From Allantophomopsis cytisporea (lineage: Eukaryota; Ascomycota; Leotiomycetes; Phacidiales; Phacidiaceae), in assembly GCA_024752435.1 (NCBI GenBank), contig CP103025.1, positions 1,178,001-1,242,000 of the forward strand: a stretch of 64,000 bases of DNA. The letters run 5' to 3'. The position numbers and the translations under genes are program-made. This document shows positions 22,404 to 33,141 of the stretch, piece by piece. Each line of letters begins with the position of its first letter. The stretch's first letter is position 1. The notes under the pieces were generated by a model. The model had not been told where the DNA came from and made no database searches. It saw only the letters and a program-made list of their open reading frames with translations.

Positions 22404-23811
22404 CTATTGTGCTCTTCCAACCTTAAAGGATAGGATCTATCATTGTTAGCATTCCCCAGATATCAGGAATCGTCATAAACTTACATCGTTCTTGCCAACT
22501 TGTACCAGATCATCTTCAGAGACTCGCACACCGCCAGCCCCCTCGACGTAAGCCAAAGGCGCATCTCCAATGACCTTTCTTGCGCATTCTGCCACAGTGG
22601 TGTTTTTCTTGACAAGCACACAATCTCTGAAGACTGCTGAAGAACCAGAGCCAGCAGTACCAGCGTTGAAAGTTCCAACATTCTTAACTGGGAAGACGGG
22701 CACAAGTCCAAGAAGCTCTGCTGCTCTTGACAAGACTTGTACCACACCCGTAGAACCGAAACGATACAGAACCATGTCCTTCAAGTTCTCTATCCTTTGC
22801 TTCAGCTTCTCATCCATCTCCTTCAGCCCACCACCTTCTGGATCACCATCCGCTATGAGATCTTCCCTTGTATCGACGAACTCGCTGCCCTCGGTATACT
22901 TAACGAACCCCTGCTTCGCTAGCCTTCTTAGAAAGACCTCTGAGATTGCCGAGCACAACACAATCGATTTCGGATCTTGCATCTTCGCAATCTTGCTGAT
23001 ATTCTTGTCCGCATCGGCATGATCGATCTTGTTGAGCGCGATCACTGTGGGGAACTTTTCGTCTGTGAAAGCATTAACAACCTTCTCAATTGTCTCATCA
23101 GACCAGTGCTCCAGCGGTTCCTTCAGCCCCATTTTGTCCAATGTCCTTGCTACAACCTGACTTGTACTACCATAACCAGAAAATTGTCCCTGTAATGTCT
23201 CCACAGCAGTAGCTTTCACAGCAACGTGTCTCCTCTTAACAGAACCCCATTTCTGCATCAAATTTCCCTGAATCCAACGCACAATCTCCGAGCGAAGCCA
23301 TACAATATCCTGCGATGGATCGTATCCTCTTGTAGCCTTTCCCTCGGCATCAGTTGTTCCACTCACATCCACCACATGTACCAAAGCATCAGCATGTCGT
23401 AAATCGTCCAAAAACTTGTTCCCCAGCCCCTTTCCCTCATGCGCACCGGGCACTAGACCAGCAACGTCAAGAAGTTCTATAGGCACTGAACGTCTGCCAT
23501 TGATGCAACTTCCATAATTCGGTTTACAGCGATCTGAAATATTATAGCGGGCGCACGCGCAATCGATTTGAAGGTATCCAATGGCTCTCTGAGGGTCGAT
23601 AGTTGTGAATCTGCAAGTATCAGCATGCGCCGCCTTACTCCAAGCAGTAAACGCTTACGGAAAATTGCCTAAGACTCGATCAGCTATGCGCTTGAAGTTG
23701 CGAGTGTGGTTACCGACCGACTTTGGAGGATGCGTCCGTCAAACTATTCAATGTTGTACTCTTGCCGGACGACGGCTTTCCTACCAGACCGATCAAAGGG
23801 TCTCGAGGCAT
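22404..23811 (-). CDS. YLF2: OBG/YchF-family P-loop NTPase Ylf2-like
   Basis: Four exons (23811-23718, 23668-23659, 23610-22485, 22436-22404) encode 420 residues. The P-loop is GLVGKPSSGKST, switch I is VGNFPFTTIDP, the G3 region is DVAGLVPGAHEGKGLGNKF and the G4 region is NKIDHAD. A Cys-containing insert (CACARYNISDRCKPNYGSC) and the C-terminal TGS-like end (LVQVGKNDILSFKVGRAQ) match the archaeal/fungal YchF subgroup that includes yeast Ylf2. The second exon is only 10 nt and supplies Asn-Phe-Pro of switch I. The last intron (22437-22484) has a perfect GTAAGT donor and GCTAACA branch and corrects the C-terminus. Precise cellular role unknown; ribosome-associated NTPase activity is typical of the family. 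Confidence 0.88.
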
Positions 23812-24286
23812 GATTTCAGGTGTTGAAGTGGTTGTTGGCGGGGTTGTGAATTATTCTGCGCGATGTTGATCTTATCTGGTTGCATAATTTGAGCATAAAT
23901 TTCGGCAAGCCAATGAGAGGCGGTCTGATCATGCTGACGTTTAATTAGTTTTCGCATTATCAGATTTCTAAATTTTGAGATGTATATGCCTTCTGAGGGT
24001 TTGTAAAACAGGTGATGTTTGTGGCCGGAATCAATTCATCGGTTTACGTGGAGTTGTCCGGCCAAAGGATGTTCACTCGTCACTAGCAATAAAGTTGAAG
24101 AACCGGGATACAGAACACAATTAATCTTGAAAAGTGGCAGGCTCCATCTAATGCTTTGATTTCCCTATCTATACAATTCTCCCTTACAAAGCTTGACGAT
24201 AAACAGCAATACTTTGGATATTGGATCATTCATCGACTAAGGCGCAATGCAGCAATATGAGTCTTATCCTATGCTACTACCTCAAT
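23812..24286. other. Intergenic region, nothing recognised
   Basis: 475 bp upstream of YLF2 and downstream of QCR8. It contains the YLF2 promoter by position. No motif recognised. Confidence 0.35.
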
Positions 24287-24989
24287 TTATTCCTCGTCAC
24301 CAGCCTCGGCGCGGCCTGGCTTGGAGTTCAAGTACTCGTTTCTAAAAGAGTTGTTAGTCCATCTCTCTTCGATATGTATGGTATAGACGTACCTCTCGAT
24401 AGCCCACTCCATAACGGCATAGGCGATAACAAAAGGTGGAACGACGTAGAGGAACTGGGCGCTGGAGCGTCTGAAGGTGTTGAAGATAGCAGCGTGGAAG
24501 GTACCCGCGAGAGGTCGCTGTCTGTTGGCAGAGAGGGCGTATGAAGCAACACCCTTCTGGGTCTGGGAACCTGTTGTCGCAACGTCCATCAGCCATGTGC
24601 CTTCGGTGTTCGTCTCGACATTAAACTGTCCATCCATCTGCCCCATAGCCAATTGACCCTCCTAGCTATCTCCATGCTTCTTCTTTGGCACATAGTTGTT
24701 CACCGCATGGATCTTGCTTCCCGGAGCTTGGGTGATGTCGTCTAGAAAGGAGTTGGCTTACCAAAGTTTCCCCAGCCACCCAAGTACCTAAGCAGAGAAA
24801 ACGTTAGTCTTTCCGTCGTACAATATCGGAATGTTCACAAAGAACAAGCAGGAAAGATGCCTCAGCGATAGCGATGGCTGTCGAGGTCGGAGAAGGCTTT
24901 GTCGCCGCTTCCAGTAGAGTCAACACTTACTTTCCGTACTTGCCGATTTCTCCGTCACCACCACTGCGAAGGATCTGAGATGGTCTCAT
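24287..24989 (-). CDS. QCR8: Ubiquinol-cytochrome c reductase subunit 8 (Qcr8)
   Basis: Four exons (24989-24931, 24787-24762, 24570-24393, 24341-24287) encode 105 residues. The product reads MRPSQILRSGGDGEIGKYG..., then YLGGWGNFG on a 26 nt exon, then QKGVASYALSANRQRPLAG, FNTFRRSSAQFLYVVPPF, a membrane helix (VVPPFVIAYAVMEWAI) and NEYLNSKPGRAEAGDEE. These match Qcr8 of complex III (QP-C), including the conserved FRR-x3-QxxY and SKxGR motifs. The third exon could start at two nearby AGs; only the first (24571) keeps the conserved QKG frame. Divergent from PHB1, with 229 bp between starts. Confidence 0.92.
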
Positions 24990-25218
24990 CGTGATTGATA
25001 TGTAATTGGCGAAGTGGAATGCTCAATGGTCGCTGTCGTGAGGTTCTACTGCGATGTTGAAAGTCGCTTCAGAGGACGCCAAGCCGTGACCCCCGGGGGC
25101 CGCTAGCGTGACTCGTCCAAAAATGTAACGAGCATCGACATTCGAGCTCCAGCGCCATATTGACTGACGCCTCCATTAAAACACTCTCTCAACATTTACC
25201 ACATCGAAGCTCTAAAAA
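24990..25218. promoter_or_regulatory. Divergent promoter of QCR8 and PHB1
   Basis: 229 bp separate two nuclear genes for mitochondrial inner-membrane proteins, so a shared control region is likely. The stretch is GC-rich in the middle (CCCCCGGGGGCC around 25092). Co-regulation is inference. Confidence 0.45.
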
Positions 25219-26106
25219 ATGGCGAACGCACTTTCGTCCGTCTACAAATACGCAGTTCCGCTGGCAGTCGGTTTCTCTGTCGCGCAATCCTCTATATATG
25301 ATGTCAAGGGTGGCACTCGTGCCGTCATCTTCGACAGATTGTCTGGAGTAAAGGACCAGGTCGTCGGCGAGGGTACACACTTTCTGATTCCATGGCTACA
25401 AAAGAGCATTGTCTACGATGTCCGAACAAAGCCAAGAAACATTTCCACTACAACCGGAAGTAAGGATTTGCAGATGGTTAGCTTGACTTTGAGAGTGCTT
25501 CATAGACCAGAGGTTACCCAGCTCCCAAAGATCTATCAGGTAGGCAAAGATTACTCGGGAATATACGGATTTATTTAACATAATTGGTAGAACCTTGGTC
25601 AAGATTACGATGAGCGTGTTCTTCCATCTATTGGAAACGAAGTCCTCAAATCTATCGTCGCACAGTTCGATGCTGCCGAGCTCATTACCCAGCGTGAAGC
25701 TGTTAGCAACCGCATCCGTACAGACCTTCTCAAGCGTGCTCAAGAATTCAACATCGCCCTCGAGGATGTTTCCATCACCCACATGACTTTCGGAAAGGAA
25801 TTTACCAGAGCTGTTGAGCAGAAGCAAATCGCTCAACAAGATGCCGAGAGAGCTAGATTCATTGTCGAGAAGGCCGAGCAGGAGAGACAGGCCAACGTCA
25901 TCAGAGCTGAGGGAGAGGCTGAGTCTGCCGATACTATCAGTAAGGCTGTCGCCAAGGCTGGTGATGGTTTGATCATGATCAGAAGAATTGAGGCGTCTAG
26001 AGAAATTGCACAGACTTTGGCAGGAAACCCTAACGTGACATATCTTCCAGGTGGGGGAGAGGGTGGCAAGGAGGGTGGTGGAAAGTACTTGCTTGGTTTG
26101 AGATGA
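25219..26106 (+). CDS. PHB1: Prohibitin-1
   Basis: Exons 25219-25539 and 25591-26106 (51 nt intron, phase 0) encode 278 residues, the usual Phb1 length. The short N-terminal hydrophobic anchor (YAVPLAVGFSVAQSSIY) precedes the SPFH domain: GGTRAVIFDRLSGVKDQVVGEG, THFLIPWLQKSIVYDVRTKP, RNISTTTGSKDLQMVSLTLR. A long helical region follows (FTRAVEQKQIAQQDAERARF, EKAEQERQANVIRAEGEAES). The end is Gly-rich with LLGLR. Phb1 forms ring complexes with Phb2 in the inner mitochondrial membrane that protect new respiratory subunits from the m-AAA protease. It lies head-to-head with QCR8. Confidence 0.96.
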
Positions 26107-26420
26107 TTATCATGAGATTTTGGGATGGGGTTCGGGAAATTCTACTTGGTGTACAAATAGCAAAAATAATGCAACTCTTCTGATTCAACGTTTTTCATCA
26201 AATCGAGCTTCAAGCCTTACGTGGTCGTCCACTATTCATCAATAAAACATTTTTATAATCATATCCAGTCAAGCAGGGTTCATTCTGATGGATGGATGGC
26301 ATAGTTCAGATTGAGTAGACCTCATCAGTATGGTTAAGTATATGAATTTTTAAGGGCGCAATTATTCTTGAAGTTATCAGAAATTCTAAATGGTATCGTG
26401 CTGGCGTCCATTTGTTGCCC
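26107..26420. other. Intergenic, convergent 3' ends of PHB1 and REX3
   Basis: 314 bp with likely terminator and poly(A) signals on both strands (e.g. AATAAAAC near 26242). No gene. Confidence 0.4.
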
Positions 26421-28373
26421 TTATATGCCAGCTTTTTCTAGAGTTCTCTTCTTCGATGTTGTTGAAATATCTTCCGTAACACTACTGGGCTTCTGTTCAA
26501 CTTCCTCATTTGGAGGGAGAAACTCTCCATCCTTCAATATCCACCCCTCTCTCTGCATCTTATTCCACTCTCTCCTAATTGCAAATCGGACCAATTCTCC
26601 TGCAGCATTTGCGTCTTCTTTACTGTCATGTCCCTCCATCTTTCCGTTTCCAACCACCTGAATGTGTCTTTTCAAATGCATGTACATCAACGCTTTAAGT
26701 CCATGTCGGTAAGGAAGACCACCTTGGTGTGGATACAAAAGGACAGTATCAATGATTGTTGGATGAACGAAACGAGTTGCATTGAGGTCATTTTCAAGAC
26801 CATGTCCAATGACTGGGGTTCCAGGCGCCAGGTGGCGGAAGAGAAGGGAACGAGCAGCAGCCGGGGATGCTACAATGCGATTTTTCGTTAGATTATCCTC
26901 AGATGCGGATTTTTTGGATCTACCATCCTCGTAAGGGATAGCATTGGCCATCTGTTGAGGCCAGACGCCTGAGAACCGCGAATTCAAATCTAGAATCTCT
27001 CCAATTGGCCTCACCAGAACGTCAAGGAGTTCTTCTCCGCCTGGCCATCGAGTAGCCGTGAGTCTGATAAGCTCAAGGCCATGGACAGTGTAACCCATCT
27101 CACAATCTATACACACTGGTAATCTTGGATCCACCTCTTCATTGGCAGGGGTCTCCTCGAAATTCAGAAGAGCCGCCAGTCGCTTGACTTCCGATACCTT
27201 GAATACATGGGTATCACTTTGAACACATCCGTTAGAGTCTCCAACAGCTTCTCCGCAGCACTTGTATTTCTTCTGCCGCTCAGCTTTTGGATTCTTAGGA
27301 TCCTTGTCTTGCCACACCATTCTAGCCCAATGATAAGTGCATGGTCCTCCCGATGTCAAGGCTCCATCTTCTTCTCTGCGCCCAGGGAACACCTGGAAGC
27401 GGCTTTTGCAGCGGTCACACACTTCCCAGCCTTTAGCTGCTTCAATACCAGAGTTTGCGGCAGCAATTTGCTGTGCCGTTGGAATGCTATTCACATACCC
27501 ATGCTTAGTCAATTCCTTGATATCCGTGTATAGGCGCGGAAGAAATTTGAGCTCTTCATCTGGACCAAGTCCTGTGCTGATATCATGTGGCTGATCTTCT
27601 GTATTATTGAGCGTTGACTTCTTTGCAGCAGTGGACGCCTGTAACTTATCATAGTCGGCTCTGCGCTCAGATTTCCATGAAGAAACATTCATCCTCTTGT
27701 AGAACAAAACCTTGTTCTTGAGAACATTGGTATAGACGATTGGCTTATCACGGGCTACCTGTTCCTCGATGTCTAAAGCCATAAATATGAGGTCTTGGTC
27801 AGACAATACCAGTTTCTCCTCCTCAGCACTGGCATCCTTGGCCAACTCCGAATTGAGACGCACAAAGTGCTCATGGAGAAGTTTGAGCAACTTGTAACGT
27901 ATGTCATGTGTTGCTGGTGAATGCCCAAGCATACGAGGGTTAAGGGATTCCGCCTTTCGAGTTGGTTTAGGCTGAATAGCATTATCCTTGGCGACAGACA
28001 CGGCGGGCTTCCTACGCGCAGGTGGAGGCGAAACCGTCTTTTGCACCGTACGTAAAGCTCTTGGTGGTTGAGCTTTCTGTGTCAAACGTTCTCCCTGTTC
28101 TAGACGGTCTGTATGTTGGGGTGACCGATCTGATGATATGGTATCCAAGGTCCCATGTTGTCGATCATCCGGCTTCTTAGGAACGGTTAGTTCAAGTTTC
28201 CGTTTCTTCCTTTGACCCTCAATGCCTGTTATTGTCTCCTCGCTACTCTTAATTTCTTTCGCAGGAACGACAAGCTCTGCTTTCGTAGTATGCTGGAACA
28301 GACAGTTTGATAGACTGCAGTCCTTGCCTACAGGGCAGTCTATGTTTGAGAACAGTGAGAGAGACGAGAACAT
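26421..28373 (-). CDS. REX3: RNA exonuclease Rex3
   Basis: A single-exon protein of 650 residues, counted from the ATG at 28373 (MFSSLSLFSNIDCPVGKDC). An in-frame ATG nine codons upstream (28400) is possible, but family members start at MFSSL. The N-terminal Cys/His segment (CPVGKDCSLSNCLFQH) is a CCCH-like zinc knuckle typical of fungal Rex3. The middle is disordered. A second Cys cluster (CDRCKSRF; CCGEAVGDSNGC) precedes the DEDDh exonuclease domain: VCIDCEMGYTVHGLELIRLT (D, E), VIGHGLENDLNATRFVH (D) and HDSKEDANAAGELV (H, D). Rex3 trims RNase MRP RNA and U5L snRNA 3' ends in yeast. Confidence 0.93.
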   Translation of the reverse strand: MFSSLSLFSNIDCPVGKDCSLSNCLFQHTTKAELVVPAKEIKSSEETITGIEGQRKKRKLELTVPKKPDDRQHGTLDTISSDRSPQHTDRLEQGERLTQKAQPPRALRTVQKTVSPPPARRKPAVSVAKDNAIQPKPTRKAESLNPRMLGHSPATHDIRYKLLKLLHEHFVRLNSELAKDASAEEEKLVLSDQDLIFMALDIEEQVARDKPIVYTNVLKNKVLFYKRMNVSSWKSERRADYDKLQASTAAKKSTLNNTEDQPHDISTGLGPDEELKFLPRLYTDIKELTKHGYVNSIPTAQQIAAANSGIEAAKGWEVCDRCKSRFQVFPGRREEDGALTSGGPCTYHWARMVWQDKDPKNPKAERQKKYKCCGEAVGDSNGCVQSDTHVFKVSEVKRLAALLNFEETPANEEVDPRLPVCIDCEMGYTVHGLELIRLTATRWPGGEELLDVLVRPIGEILDLNSRFSGVWPQQMANAIPYEDGRSKKSASEDNLTKNRIVASPAAARSLLFRHLAPGTPVIGHGLENDLNATRFVHPTIIDTVLLYPHQGGLPYRHGLKALMYMHLKRHIQVVGNGKMEGHDSKEDANAAGELVRFAIRREWNKMQREGWILKDGEFLPPNEEVEQKPSSVTEDISTTSKKRTLEKAGI

Positions 28374-29033
28374 GCTGTTGACAGCACGAGGCTTTGGCAC
28401 AGCAATGCGATCTCTTATATGTAAGGCTGCGTGCTTTTAAAAGATCATGCTTTCGTAATGACAACTAGACTCGAAAAATAGGCACGATCTTGAGAGGCCT
28501 CTGCACAGTGCGATTGCGTATGCTAGGAAATATCTGTGCCTCTAATAAATGGGAGGATTCCAAAGAATAATGGCCGATATCATTCATTAGCACATCTCTT
28601 GAAGAGATACGTGTAGTAAGGGAAATTAATGAGGTGACAAATGGATCTTGGTGGTGGTTCACAGTGCGGTACTTTGCGAGTTAAACCAAACAAAGCACAA
28701 TGCAGTGCTCGATATAGGATCAACAAAAGTAACGAGATAGTTAAAGTTGTTGCAAGGCTCTTCGTGTGGCGATGCTTTGCTTCAAACGTTGCGTGAAGTC
28801 AGTCAAATACGTCCACGCCTAATATGTGAGGCCTCAATGGTTCATGCAGTTCCGAGTTTATTTAGGTCAATATTTCAAGTCTTAATCAACAGTATCCTCA
28901 CATTGTCATCGTCATTTCACAACATAAAAGAAGCCTGAGTATAAGGTCGTAACCATACTCTTCTTTTCGAAGCGATTTCAAGCATATTGTTCAGCTCGAG
29001 CAATTTGTTCCAAATCATATTCAATTCGCCAAC
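28374..29033. promoter_or_regulatory. Divergent promoter region of REX3 and SET-domain gene
   Basis: 660 bp between divergent starts without a supported gene. No specific site recognised. Confidence 0.35.
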
Positions 29034-30618
29034 ATGAATCGAGCAAAATTGCCAATATCAACACTTCCAGCTTGGATGAAATTGAATGATGCTACATTTT
29101 ATAACATCAACATCAATAGCATAAAAGACAGGGGTTATGCCTTGACAGCCGAGAAGGACGTCAATTCGGAAAATACACACGATCAACCGATATTGCTTCA
29201 TGTACCCCAGGATTTAGTCTTGTCAGGCACCGCTATCGAGGAGCATGCAAAGTCAGACAAAGATTTCCGGGAATTATTGACTACTGCCGGCGGGAAGGTA
29301 TATGAAACATCTCTCGGATTTATGCAAAAGTCTAACGTGTATGACAGTCTGTTCGATTAGACTCGATGCTATTTTTGTTGATGCAAGTTATAAGTGGAAG
29401 CTCGAATGCAAACATTGGCACTTCAAACCCTTGGAAAGAATATGTCAAGATGTTACCAGGATCAATACCTGTTCCTACTTTGTGGGATGAAGGCGAAAGG
29501 GATATGCTTGTAGGCACATCTTTGGAGGTAAGTCCTATTTGATCCACTATGTCCTCCTGATATTGCCTTCATCGTTACACCTCAAATCGAGACCATTTTT
29601 GCATAGTGCTTCATTCAGAAGGATTGAAAGCTGATTTTCACAGTCCGCTCTCGAGGCTAAGATGTCATCTCTTTTAGCCGAATTTGAGATGATCTACGGA
29701 AAGGAAATATCATGGCTAAAGGAAGACGCTTTCTCCTTGTCAGATTGGTTTCTTTTAGATGCGTGGTACCGGTCACGCAGCTTGGAGCTCCCAAATATAG
29801 GCGTCTGTATGGTTCCTTGTCTTGACATGGCCAATCACTCTTGCAACGCCAATGCATACTATGAGCTGAATAGATCAGGTGATGTACTACTTCAGATACG
29901 ACCAGATCAGAAAATCAATTCTGGCACTGAAGTTACCATCAGTTATGGAGTTGATAAAAGTGCCGCAGAGATGCTGTTTAGTTACGGCTTCATTGAAGAA
30001 GACGTTACAGAGACATCAAGTCTTGTGCTTGATATTCAACCCATGCCAGAAGATCCCTTGGGTAAGGCAAAGCTTGTGGCTTTTAAAGGCCCCCCTATTG
30101 TGAAAGTACACATTCAAGATGGAAAGGTCAATTGGGAGAGCCCGGTCGTTTATCTACTGTGTTTAAATGAGGAAGACGGTTTGGAGTTTAAGCTTTTGCA
30201 GGAGACTAACGGATCAACATCTAACCTGGAGGTTTTTTGGCAAGGTGCAAATGTTACGGACTCCGCAAGTGAATTTGCGGCCCTGATCGACCAACACCGG
30301 CTTGCAGATGTTCTCAGACTTCGGTCAGTGGCTATGGTTCAGGATCGAATACAGCAACAGCTCGAGAGGCTTTATGCCAGCATGGATTTTGTAAATGACT
30401 TGGCAAGCTCGGGTACTGTCAACGAGTCGTGTGCAGAGACGGCAGAGCGGCTCAGAACAATGGAGACCTTGCTACTGGAGAAGGCCTATAACGCCCTCGA
30501 AGGACAGAAGGGTGGTTTGTTGCAGAGTGAAGTTGTCTTGCAGTATCTCGGATCAATGGCGCATCCCGCTGGAGCTCGGCCAAGCGATGAAGCGGCCAAT
30601 GAGGATGATTTCAGTTGA
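29034..30618 (+). CDS. SET-domain protein lysine methyltransferase (RKM/SETD-like)
   Basis: Exons 29034-29297, 29348-29527 and 29644-30618 (introns 50 and 116 nt, both phase 0) encode 472 residues. The SET domain is split by an insert. The N-terminal part has NSIKDRGYALTAEKDV (the GxG strand region of SET). The late part has CMVPCLDMANHSCNANAYYE (NHS motif, residues ~204-223) and INSGTEVTISYG. A Rubisco-LSMT-like helical C-terminal domain follows. This is the non-histone group that methylates ribosomal proteins and similar targets in yeast (Rkm family). The second exon reads SVRLDSMLFLLMQ; the acceptor at 29347 was chosen because only that frame stays open. Confidence 0.82.
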
Positions 30619-31630
30619 AGCTGCATATGAAGGATAAATGTGGTCCGATTTACGCTGGTCAAAAGTTATGAATGATTATGGTGGCGTGCACCTATCAGTG
30701 TATCTTGCACCTGTTCGAAACCTTCGTACAGTACCAGAAGATTTAGAATACAAGATAAACATTGTTTGGGTGCAGATGGCGAAGATCGCCGCGGTTCAAT
30801 ATCAGACGTGCTATTCAATACATGTATATTCCATGTATATGTTCGCAGAATGGGCCTGATGGTTTGTCTTGATTGGAAGTATGGGGTACACCAACAGATA
30901 TCATTACGCAGTCTACAAGGTCCAATGCAATACTTGGATACAAATTGGGGGATGTTCGCGAACGTGTGACAGTCGTGTTGTCTTGTCCAGCCGTGGCACA
31001 GTAGTGACAATTTCTCCAATGACATGGCCGCCTTGTAGTTTTGACAGTGACTGGGTGACTGGACTAAGCACTAGGTACTCTATAGTCTTCGCACAGCAGA
31101 GAACAATATCGCATAAAAACGTATCGTCCTTACAGTAGGATGTAATCTAGAATATCCTACGTACGTATAGTTCCTATAGTTCCTGTCAGAGGCGAGTACG
31201 GTATGGTTAAATCCCCAAGTCATTCGGAAGGCCTACCTACCACCATTCTGCATAAAAACCTTCCTACTTCGAAAGCATGGCGGCTGCGGGGAAGGCTAAT
31301 TTCCCCAGGTCTAAGATCCCAAAATCTGCAACGCCGGAAGAAGTCGTGTGAGCTGCGATAGTGGCTTTTCTGAATCAGCCTTGGAAGGCCTAGGGTGGGA
31401 AGTTGGCTTCAGTCGAGGTCACTGAGAGACGCTGGGGTGAGTGCTTGGCCACGTTGGTCCAAGGAAGACTCCACGATCCACAAGTAAGGTTGGCTGAGTC
31501 TGGGGTAGTACTGTGTCACAATCCTTCAGTTGGTTATTATTGCAAAGCAATCAAAAGCAACCTGCACATTATTTTACATCGTTGTCCTTGTTGTTTCGAA
31601 GATCTTTTCAGTGCTGGACATGAGAAGCTT

Positions 31631-31660
31631 ACCTTACCTTACCTTACCTTGCCTTGCCTT
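31631..31660. repeat. Pentanucleotide tract (ACCTT)4(GCCTT)2
   Basis: Six tandem 5-mers read directly, four ACCTT and two GCCTT. Confidence 0.9.
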
Positions 31661-32197
31661 ACCCAGCTCGTGCCCCTCGTAATGTGAATGAATCCATGTT
31701 GCCTGCTTCTTGCAGGATGCATACATCTTTGCGTGGGTTGCTTTGCAGATTCGTGTGGCTTTATTATTACGGACGAAAAGTCTATGTGGAACATGGCAAT
31801 CGTGCATACTGATGTGACATTGACCACACCGGTCAGGAGTATGTACGGGTCAGGATGTCAGGAGTTGGAAGTAGATACAAGGTATGAAGATTCGAATAAT
31901 GACTGACTGCCCTGAAAAATGTCCTCATAAATAGAGAATGAATGTGAATGTGAATGTGCTGTATCAGACATGAGTGAATGGATTGTTATTGGCAAGCTGG
32001 GGTAGCACAGCTTGATTGACTTGGTCGATCGATGTCAGTGTCTTTTCTTTTGTTTTGTGCGTGCTTTTCATCTCCTGACGGTGAAGAGAGTTGGCCATCT
32101 ACTGGCCGAAAACGATGATGATTTTATTTCTTTCGTCACACGTTTGCGCATTACTTATTGCATCCGTGGTCATCGAGGAAGGACGGATCTGTCTACG

Positions 32198-32210
32198 CCC
32201 CCCCCCCCCC
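32198..32210. repeat. 13-base poly-C run
   Basis: Thirteen consecutive C read directly. The length may be uncertain in the assembly, as homopolymers often are. Confidence 0.9.
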
Positions 32211-32410
32211 AGGCCTCTCAGTCTCTTTAAGTGCCTCCAAGTCTCTCCAGATCTCTTCAAGTCTCCCCGACCTCGCGTCCCCCCTCTCCCACCTCCAGGA
32301 AATCCTCCCAGAGCTAAACTCACTTGAACCTCACCAAAACATTAGATTACCGAATCTAGGTTTCGGCACTGATCATGAGCTCATTCATTCGCCAGAGGGT
32401 GCTCAGAAAT

Positions 32411-32752
32411 GCGGGGCGATGCACTCGGATTGTAAAAAGATGTTCGTTCAAGCGCGGTACCTCGATAACTTTCCGGGGTGATTGAGTACTACCGCAGATG
32501 TTGTGAGGGTGAGGGTGCCGTGGGTGCTTGGGGATGATGCTTGGACAGAGCTTAGTGCTTTGATATTCAGTTGTTGTCGCTGGTTCGGGGCGCCGGGCTA
32601 ACATAGTTCCCCAGTCATTTCCCTCCCACCTTGCCCATTCAGCGTGCAGCCAATTCCCCACAAGCTCAATAGCCCACCAAAAAAAGCCCCAAAGCCTCGT
32701 AGTACATGCTTGCCTTTCCCATGCTTCCCACGCAGTCCCATGCCTTCCCCAC
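32411..32752. promoter_or_regulatory. Cluster of five CreA-type (SYGGRG) motifs upstream of facB
   Basis: GCGGGG at 32411-32416, CCGGGG at 32473-32478, CCCCAG at 32609-32614, CCCCAC at 32656-32661 and CCCCAC at 32747-32752 fit SYGGRG on one strand or the other. Chance expectation on both strands for 342 bp is about 1.3 at equal base composition. In Aspergillus nidulans facB is subject to CreA repression. Binding here is inferred. Confidence 0.35.
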
Positions 32753-33025
32753 AGCACCAGGCCGTTGTAGTCGACTCGTCTCGTGGCCTATGACTGACCC
32801 CGAACAATACAACCCCCCTCCAAGCTCCTCCAAGCATCTTCGACTCTCACTTGCTTTAATATCGCTCATGCCGTCAGACTTGCCTTCCTGATCTCTTTTT
32901 CGCTCCGTAAACATCTCTCACACCTCCAACCAAATCTGTATCTATACCTCCAAAGTCAAAGCATCGAAGTTTCCCGCGAATACGAACAAGCGCACTTTGT
33001 TGGGACATCTCCGCTGCCATATTAC

Positions 33026-33043
33026 ATGACCACTATCCATTAG
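33026..33043 (+). promoter_or_regulatory. Candidate upstream ORF in the facB leader
   Basis: ATG ACC ACT ATC CAT TAG, 99 bp before the facB start. A second short one lies at 32868-32891. They count only if the transcript starts upstream of them, which is unknown. Confidence 0.35.
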
Positions 33044-33141
33044 CAACGAGTCCATCAGGACCACAGCTCGACTTCATACCGAGACGAAAGCATTTGAAAG
33101 TAGTCGAAACACTCTCCGTTCTGCAAGGCGACCTAGCAATC

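Larger units (their letters stand above)
30619..33141. promoter_or_regulatory. Long upstream region of facB
   Basis: 2.5 kb without a supported gene. It contains an (ACCTT)n tract at 31631-31660, a 13-C run at 32198-32210 and a cluster of CreA-type SYGGRG motifs between 32411 and 32752. Short upstream ORFs lie at 32868-32891 and 33026-33043. Long upstream regions are common for fungal zinc-cluster regulators. Confidence 0.5.
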
